In this document: piece by piece, positions 57,324-64,000 of the stretch
Numbering within the stretch: position 1 is the stretch's first letter
How the letters are laid out: every line of letters starts with the position of its first letter
Source of the DNA: Aralia elata
Lineage: Eukaryota > Streptophyta > Magnoliopsida > Apiales > Araliaceae
NCBI GenBank assembly: GCA_034770075.1
Contig: JAVJAP010000214.1
Coordinates: 992,001-1,056,000 of the forward strand
DNA: 64,000 bases
Direction of reading: 5' to 3'
Notes under the pieces: generated by a model
Seen by the model: only the letters and a program-made list of their open reading frames with translations
Database searches by the model: none
Told to the model about the DNA's origin: nothing
Made by a program: the position numbers and the translations under genes

Positions 57324-59130
57324 TGTTAGGTTTGTACATAGCGCGAATATGCAATCAAATTACATAAATAGTGCGGAAGCGCGATAAAACGGATTTTAAA
57401 ATTTTTCATACAAACCATCACCATGATCATCCATGTGCTCAATTATCAATTAAACGAAAGAGATAGAGATTAAGAAATTATACCTCGTAGAACCGTGCTT
57501 CCTCAGGTACAAGTTCACCTCCAATTCCTTCGCGTTCTCCTTGAATTTCACCAATGAGATTCCTTCCTTTGATCAACGTTGGCCACCCAAGTGTTTGGCC
57601 TCTAGAGGTGATCCACCAAGGAATAATAGTTATTCAAGAAGATGGGTGTTGGCAAAACCCTAGTTTCTATCTCTATAGAAATTGCAAGTACTCTCTCTCT
57701 CCAATTCTCATGGAAGAGTGTGTAAATTGTCTAACCCTAAATCATGATAAGACTCCTCTTATTTATAGATATAGGGAACCCTCCTAAACTATTTAGGATT
57801 AGGGTTTTTATTTTAATTAAACTCCTTTAATTAATTGAACTCCTAATCCAATTAGGAATTCATGAGAGAGTACTTCTATTAATTAATTCCCAATCCCTAT
57901 TAGGAATTAAATAATAGTAATAGTAATAATAATAATAAGACTCCTCTTATTAATTTATATTTAATATTTCCAAAATATTAAATAATAAATATTAAGCTAT
58001 TTAATTTATTCTATCTCCATAGATTAAATTAAATACACTTAACTTATTAGTACAATTATGCCATTTACTTCTTAAATAAATATTTTCCTTTTGCGGTGTG
58101 ACCCTTTAGGTTCTCCATATTAAACCGGTTGTGAATAAATCAATTAGAACAATTCTAATTTTATTTAAATAAATAAATTAAACTATTTAATTCATTTAAA
58201 TAAATAATATTTATTCTACAATAAGGGTAAGCCCCCTTAGCGATCAACGACTTTCCAGATAATATAGATTTCAACATTAATCACAAAAGAACCTTTCAGT
58301 GAATAGTTACCGTACAATTCAATCCTTCTACCATACAATGTCCCAATTAAATATAAGACATGGAATTACTGTCAAGTCTTATTTTATTTAATTATATGTA
58401 TTTCGATTCTCAAATGCACAACTCTGATAATGCAAATTAGAAACTCATTTCTAATTTCATTCAGCTTTGGCCAAAGACTTCTGAGTCGTCATTTATCGAA
58501 TCACATAGGACATTCTCTCCTTTTACTAGAAGTGGTAGATTCTTTGTTGATCATTCACCTATCTCCATGTATAACTTATTATACCCAATCATACCCTTTG
58601 ATATACCCTCAGGGTCTTAAGGGACATGTCAAAGTATAACTCATCATACACAAGATACTATGATGATCTCAAGTCCAAGGATCACTTGTACTACTATCAC
58701 TAGAGGAATTCCTATTGACAGGCGAGTAAAACTCCATTAGGTATTCCTTAGCGAGCCACGTTCAGTGAACTTATTCTCTAATAAGCACCTATATACTTGC
58801 TTTAGTGTCTCCACACAAATGATTATGAGATCAATCATCATCTTCATAAGAGCAAGCAACGTATGTACTAATCTATCCGGATTCACTAATCCCCTTTTTA
58901 GTAATCCATCGATTAGGAACGATTTTAGTTTGTGAGCTATCTAGAATTTAGATCTCATTAGCATGATCACCATCATGATTCTAAAAGCATTGCTCAAAAC
59001 TATGGGTTTATCACATTTAATATAACAGCACTATATTGATAAAGTAAAATGCCTTTAATAATCGAATAAGATTACAAAGTATATGCAACATTATATCAAA
59101 TATGATTGGCTTGCGTGCATACTACTTTCA
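57324..59130 (-). mobile_element. Lone copia LTR without target duplication
   Basis: 1807 bp, same family as 7180-9000 and 34621-36441, with intact TGTTAGG and CTTTCA ends. The flanking 5-mers differ (TTTTG left, TTCCC right), and the flanks belong to different elements. Confidence 0.9.
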
Positions 59131-60298
59131 TTCCCCAGGTATGGTAACCTTTAATTACATTCCTTACATGTTATATAGTATATATAGTCACAAAAAAAAA
59201 AATTATTATAGATAACACCTTAAAACCTATTCCTTGAACTTTCCTTTGCCTTTGTCTTTGCCAGAGCCTTCTGAACATTCACGCCTAGCTGAAAACATTT
59301 AAGTCGAAGCAAGAATGAGCATTCAATTGCTCAGCAAGTAATAACAATTATAATAATGCGCTTAAGAAGTAAATATTTTCTTTGAGGACTACTTCTACCA
59401 CGAATCAATAGTGGTGAAGTCATTTGAAACCATTCTTAATAACATATCAAATTATTTTAAGATTTTTGAAACAATAGAGTGACTTTTGAATACTGAGTGG
59501 TCAAAAGACCATGAACTGTCATTTTTTATTTTCGAAAAGGTTTAAACAGAAATTCATCTGTAAACCGTCTAGTCTTACAGACACGGGGGATGATCAGTCC
59601 CGTTGTGCCCTGTATTGATCAATACTATATAATACATCACCGCCATTGGCGCATATAAACTACATCACCGCTATTAGCGCATAAAAAAAAATTTCCCATT
59701 TAGGGTTGTTCATCCTCAGTCTGGAGTGCTAACTAAAACAATTTAGTTGGACGACTCTATCATAACCAATAATGTTCAACAATGCTTTTTAAATTAGGTC
59801 TAGCTGGTCAAATAGCTTAGACAATCTTTAAACTAGGTATACATACCGAAATTTTATAGTATGTATCATAACTTGTCAATGAATTTTGAATTCAAGGGTA
59901 ATTGATAATGTACAATAGTTCATATAAGTGGGGACACTTGCATCACCAAACGTAGAATACCAATTTTCGATATGAGTCATAGCAATTCAGTAATAAGATA
60001 CTTTTAACACTAAACAATCGAAGGAAATTCAAATTTATAATAATTATAACAATTTGTACAAGTGAGGACACTTGCACAAAGAACAGAATAATTTTTATTA
60101 TAAACGCATCACATGAAACAATATCGAGATGCTTGAAATCAATAGATAGCTTGAATAAAGTTTAAGAATACTTGCACATCATATGGATCTAGTTCATAAT
60201 ATAAATGAAAGGATAGAATAATTGCTCAATAATAGATTGAGTTAAAAGCTTGCATAAACCGGAATTCATTTCATAAAGTAAATGAAGAGGATAGGATA
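59131..60298 (-). mobile_element. Ty3/gypsy LTR fragment (G-like)
   Basis: Minus-oriented, homologous to solo LTR G from about 48543 rightward. Contains hairpin IV (59317-59332), III (59498-59511), II (59731-59748, AACTAAA-ACAA-TTTAGTT) and I (59798-59822). It lacks the last 115 bp of the LTR, lost at the copia junction. Confidence 0.75.
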
Positions 60299-60737
60299 TG
60301 TGACACCCCTAAATCCGAGTACTTCGTTTCCTCAGGATTTGGTGTTCACTATCCATATACATCACATCACATCTAACTACTCATTCATTCATAATGGAAA
60401 TACTATTAATAAAAATAGAAATCTCCCATTAAGGGTTACAACATCATTCATAAATAAATCCCAGGTCATCTAACCTTAACATAACATCAGTGCGGAAACA
60501 TAAATTAAGTCTATTACATAACATCATTAAAATAAGTACAACAAGTCTTCATCACTTGTTTGCTTTTCCTTTGCCCTTACTAGTAGATGGCTCATCAGTT
60601 CTTTCAACCTTAGCTGCAATGTTATTATGCAAGGGTGAGCAATGATTGCCCAGCAAGTATAACAACAACAGTAATAATAACATGTGAAATAATTAATGGA
60701 TATTGAATAATCGAAGATTTAGCTTTTGAGTTAAGAA
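60299..60737 (-). mobile_element. Ty3/gypsy LTR 3' end, minus orientation
   Basis: Starts TGTGACACCCCTAAATCCG, which is the reversed LTR terminus, inserted in the preceding fragment. No primer site lies outside it. Hairpin IV at 60639-60653 (GAGCAA-TGA-TTGCCC). Cut by the Athila-like LTR at 60738. Confidence 0.72.
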
Positions 60738-62086
60738 TGTTGTTGCCTCTTTTTTAATGTTTAACAAAAGAGCTCTAACTTATGCAAGCATACATGTGTC
60801 AACAAGTAATACAGAAGAAGTAGAGTATCGTCCCACAGAGAAAGTGCTAAATTAAATCACTATGCATCAGTTCTATCACTATATTTATTTGCCTAAACTA
60901 ATGATATGATTTTGGTGACAAAATTATTTCTAAACAAATTAACAACTAAAGATGCGAATACTAACAAAATATATCAAACTTGGAATTAATGGGATCCTAA
61001 CTTCATTCAATAGTTCATCTAATTACCACCATCATGCTAAAGAGTTCACATATCACAGAAAAATAGCCAAGGGCACTAATATAGACATAACCATCTGTCA
61101 ATGTATTATGACCTACTCACATAATATCCATACTCAATAGACACCATGTAATCACCACTATAACCAAAATCACTATATTTCTATGTGAAATTTCAATTAT
61201 ATTGATTTAAAGCATAAGCCCTTATTTTGTCTCTTACGGTGAAACAGTATATTTCTATCTAATTCACAAAATATTAAGCTATCCGATTAAGCCTCATATT
61301 CGCAAGCTATCATGATTACAATCCATACTCATATGTTATTTCTCAATTCCATACAAGCACTGAAATCGAATGGTGATCAATCATTCATATATGTAAAACA
61401 ACCATGATAGAAGTTCCTTATGATATGCAACACAATCTAACAGTCAAGCTTATATTTAGACTACATATTAAAATCCGTTAGAATCCCATAATGGATATTA
61501 GTTCATGACTGAACCAAAAGCCATTATGGGATCAAAACTACACATTGGAAAATCAACAATCAATTGAAAATAAGAAGAAGTAGATTGATCAAACCCAATT
61601 GTTGACAAAAATCCAAAGTAAGCTCAAACCCACATCAAAATCCAGCGCTTGAATAATAAAACCACAGTAAAACTCCAAAAGCTATATCTCTAGAAAAGTA
61701 GAATAATAATAACAAAAGTCTCTCTCTTCCTTCTCAGGGTGTTCCTTCTCTCTATCTCATCAATAATCTTCAATCCTCTTCCAAATTGGCTTCTTTTTTC
61801 CCTCATCCATACGCACATCAGTAACAAAATTCGTGCCCTAGCGCCTTTGGCGCTATCTTAGTGTAATTCCTAGCGCTTCTGGCGCTAGGTCATGTCCTCA
61901 GATTTACAAAAATGCCACTAAGTCTGATTTTAACCCTTTAAGCTCCAAAATGACTCTTTTGCCCCTCTAGCTCCAATCCTACAATGAACAAACACAAAAA
62001 CGAATAAAACAATACTAAAAACACTTAAAGACCGCAATAATTAAGTCTAACAAGACCTGATTCGTAGGTATAAAACTCACTCATCA
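60738..62086 (-). mobile_element. Athila-like 3' LTR
   Basis: 1349 bp, plus-strand TGTTGTTGCC...ACTCACTCATCA. Its first 150 bp share the GTCAACAAGTAATA and TCG(T/A)(C/A)CCACAG blocks with the inner element LTR at 17244. Confidence 0.82.
61839..61889 (-). repeat. Two GC hairpins in Athila-like LTR
   Basis: TAGCGCC-TTT-GGCGCTA at 61839-61855 and CCTAGCGC-TTCTG-GCGCTAGG at 61869-61889, both perfect. Confidence 0.85.
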
Positions 62087-62125
62087 AATACCCCCAAACT
62101 TAACCAATTGCTTGTCCCCAAGCAA
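62087..62125 (-). other. Polypurine tract and hairpin of Athila-like element
   Basis: AATACCCCCAAACTTAA next to the LTR, then TTGCTTG-TCCC-CAAGCAA at 62108-62125. Confidence 0.72.
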
Positions 62126-63123
62126 TGCAATAATACCAACAAGAAAAATGCAAACTAACTATAATGCAAACGAATCATATAACTGAAACAACATAGTAAT
62201 CCATATCAGGCCTCAAATATCCATAAAACAATTTCAACCCACTATCTAATGTACAGCTCCAACGCAAACTGATTAATCAAACCATGTTTGTCATCATTCA
62301 TGTTGTGTGTGTAAATCAACTGTTATAATCAATCACAACCCAAATTACTCATATAATCAACATCTTAGAAAGAAACTCAAAAATTTTTCACATCTCTATC
62401 AGTAAAACAACTAATCCAACTCATGTAAACATGTATTTAGCACAAGGGGAGTTACGACATGTTTTCTTCATTTACGAGTGCGTTTTACGCTCCATCTCGT
62501 TTTTTTTAAATCACTTTCTTTCTTTTTTTTACTTGGCATGTGCAATGTCTAACTTCCTTAGGCTTACCAAAACTACCCATGTAACGAGCTTTCAACTAGT
62601 GACTCCCAAACTAGTTGGCTTTAGGGCACTAGGTGTCAAGACACCCCTAAGGATCTAATTACTCAAGTAGAAATGACCACGAAATTAAAATAGCCAAGAA
62701 AGTTTTTTTGTTCATTCATTTTTTTAAAACTCCCCCAAACTTATGTGTTTCTTACTAGAGCCTTCATAGAAGTTTCACTATTCTAACACTTTTTGTCCCA
62801 AGTTTCTTACTAGACACATATTATAAAAGAATTTGAATCTAATTAATTAAACAGTTGACTAAATGCTTTCCTTGTTAACATGAAATTCAGACAAGCATAT
62901 TCGACTTCCCCGTTCAAGTTATCGCTCAACACTAGATTTCAATCACTAACACGCTTTTACTTAACACTAGAATCTTATCATTGGTCATAATGGTTCAACT
63001 ATGTCATTTGTTATCTGATTCATGCAACTAAATGCTTGACACACCCTAAAATGCAATGTAACTATCATGCAACAAGTATAAACACAATAAAACATAACAA
63101 ACTATATGCATGAAAACAAAAAA
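62126..63123 (-). other. Athila-like 3' non-coding region
   Basis: No reading frame recognised. One GAGTGCGTTTTACGCTC motif at 62476-62492 followed by CATCTCG, as in the inner element. Confidence 0.6.
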
Positions 63124-63158
63124 CTACCCCCCCAAACTGAACAAAACAATGTCCTCAT
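63124..63158 (-). other. Second tract-hairpin module, Athila-like
   Basis: ACTACCCCCCCAAACTGAAC followed by CAATG-TCCT-CATTG, the counterpart of 20568-20603. Confidence 0.6.
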
Positions 63159-63206
63159 TGAAAAATTAAAAGAAATTAAAAACAGAGGACTCCCCTGATG
63201 AAAATG

Positions 63207-64000
63207 CTACTCGTCATCACTACCATCGGCGGCATCATCATCATCTGCATCAAGAGGCGAGTCAGGTGGTGGGTAAATAGAAAGAGGATGAGCTGGTGGA
63301 AACTGAAAGGGCCCTGCCAAAGGATTCAACCGCTCAAACATGCCAACGATGTAGAACAATTAACATTGTAAGCATAGATCTCTGCTTGGTGTTGAGCAAG
63401 TCGACTCTGCTGACGAGTCATGCGATCAAAACCCCTCTGAATCGTTCCTGCCACTAAGTCTATCCATCTAGTATGGTGACGAAGGTCCTGACGGATAGTC
63501 TCAACTACATTGGGGGCTTGAACCGGATCCTCAACAGGTGGTGGCTGCTCCTGCGGCTGCTGCTGTGGTATAATGAAGCCTAAGCCCCTCGGGTGCGATT
63601 CACCTCCACCCCATACTCTGTACCGTACCATTGTAGCATGATCAATTAGAGGCAATGAGGCCTGCATTAGTGCATCCTTATCCCACTGGACCCCAGCACG
63701 GCAGCATAAATCGATGATCAATGAAGGATGAGGCAATCCACCTGTGGTGCTACCCTCAAGCCCGTGCATAATAGATTCATGAATTACCTCCCCAACATCC
63801 ACTGTTTTCCTGTGGTTATGCAAAACAATAGGGCCGCCCGCTGATTAATAACATCGCTCATATGGCGGCACGGCATCAACTTAGCACAAATAAAAGCATG
63901 CCACGCTTTACCATATCTGCTCAACTTGGATGAAGGAAAATGCACGGCTTCTTGTTGGTCAGTCAACTTCCATTCTGTCCCTGGCTTAAAGAGGACTGCT
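63207..64000 (-). pseudogene. Athila-type ORF with the 'putative plant transposon protein' domain, broken, partial
   Basis: Minus strand, running in from beyond the right edge. The pattern WHAFICAKLMPCRHMSDV, then RAALLFCI, TVDVGEVIHESIMHGLEG and GGLPHPSLIIDLCCRAGV matches a domain common in plant Athila-type elements and often labelled putative plant transposon protein (env-like position after pol). Its biochemical role is not known. The C-terminal part is rich in P and Q, then charged, and ends in an acidic tail (DADDDDAADGSDDE) at the stop 63207-63209. One frame change near 63800-63820 and another near 63350-63380 break it. Confidence 0.75.

Larger units (their letters stand above)
60738..64000 (-). 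mobile_element. Athila-like Ty3 element, continues past right edge
   Basis: 3' LTR 60738-62086, then (on the minus strand, going upstream) polypurine tract with hairpin, non-coding region with the GAGTGCGTTTTACGCTC motif, a second tract-hairpin module and a broken ORF typical of the region after pol in Athila-type elements. Confidence 0.78.

Overview
The window looks like nuclear DNA of a flowering plant, in a retrotransposon-filled intergenic stretch. The grounds are: very AT-rich background; several LTRs of 1.3-4.9 kb with TG...CA ends and 5-bp target-site duplications; primer sites complementary to plant initiator-tRNA-Met and tRNA-Asp; plant-type Ty1/copia, Ty3/gypsy and Athila-like protein domains. 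I find no host gene, tRNA, rRNA or organelle segment. The species cannot be told from this alone.

Layout, left to right. Positions 1-4613 plus 37171-37484 are one very long Ty3 LTR (element H), whose primer site and broken gag lie at 37485-39791. It was split by a solo LTR (family B, 4614-7179 plus 36447-37170, duplication ATTAC). That was split by a minus-strand Ty1/copia element (7180-36441, duplication ATTGG). The copia element was split by a plus-strand Ty3 element F with 4.9-kb LTRs (9524-29807, duplication GAGTC). F was split by a small minus-strand non-autonomous element (17244-24200, duplication TAGTG). This is a five-level nest with four exactly matched target duplications.

To the right, H is interrupted by an LTR fragment of family E (39792-40852). 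E is interrupted by element C (LTR 40853-45728, internal 45729-48055, truncated 3' LTR from 48056). C's 3' LTR holds a 4.06-kb solo LTR, G (48429-52485, duplication CTATA), and then a second family-B element starting at 52598. That B element is cut at 57324 by a copia LTR that lacks a target duplication. Minus-oriented Ty3 LTR pieces follow (59131-60737), then an Athila-like minus-strand element (60738 to beyond the right edge).

No Ty3 polymerase (protease, reverse transcriptase, integrase) was found anywhere in the window. The Ty3 elements carry only LTRs, leaders and at most gag pieces, so they look non-autonomous or broken. The only pol genes are copia remnants, disabled by stops, frameshifts and an internal deletion. 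The longest intact open frames are the unidentified 352-residue protein of the inner element and a 181-residue F protein that joins a gag N-terminus to three zinc knuckles without a capsid.

The most interesting signals are structural. Short hairpins with compensatory base changes recur at the same place in many otherwise different Ty3 LTRs. Family-specific GC-rich dyad blocks occur in nearly every element. Family-B LTRs carry a fossil polypurine tract and LTR start inside them. The inner element and the Athila-like element share a set of cis motifs (tract-hairpin modules and a repeated GAGTGCGTTTTACGCTC), which suggests a parasite and helper relationship.
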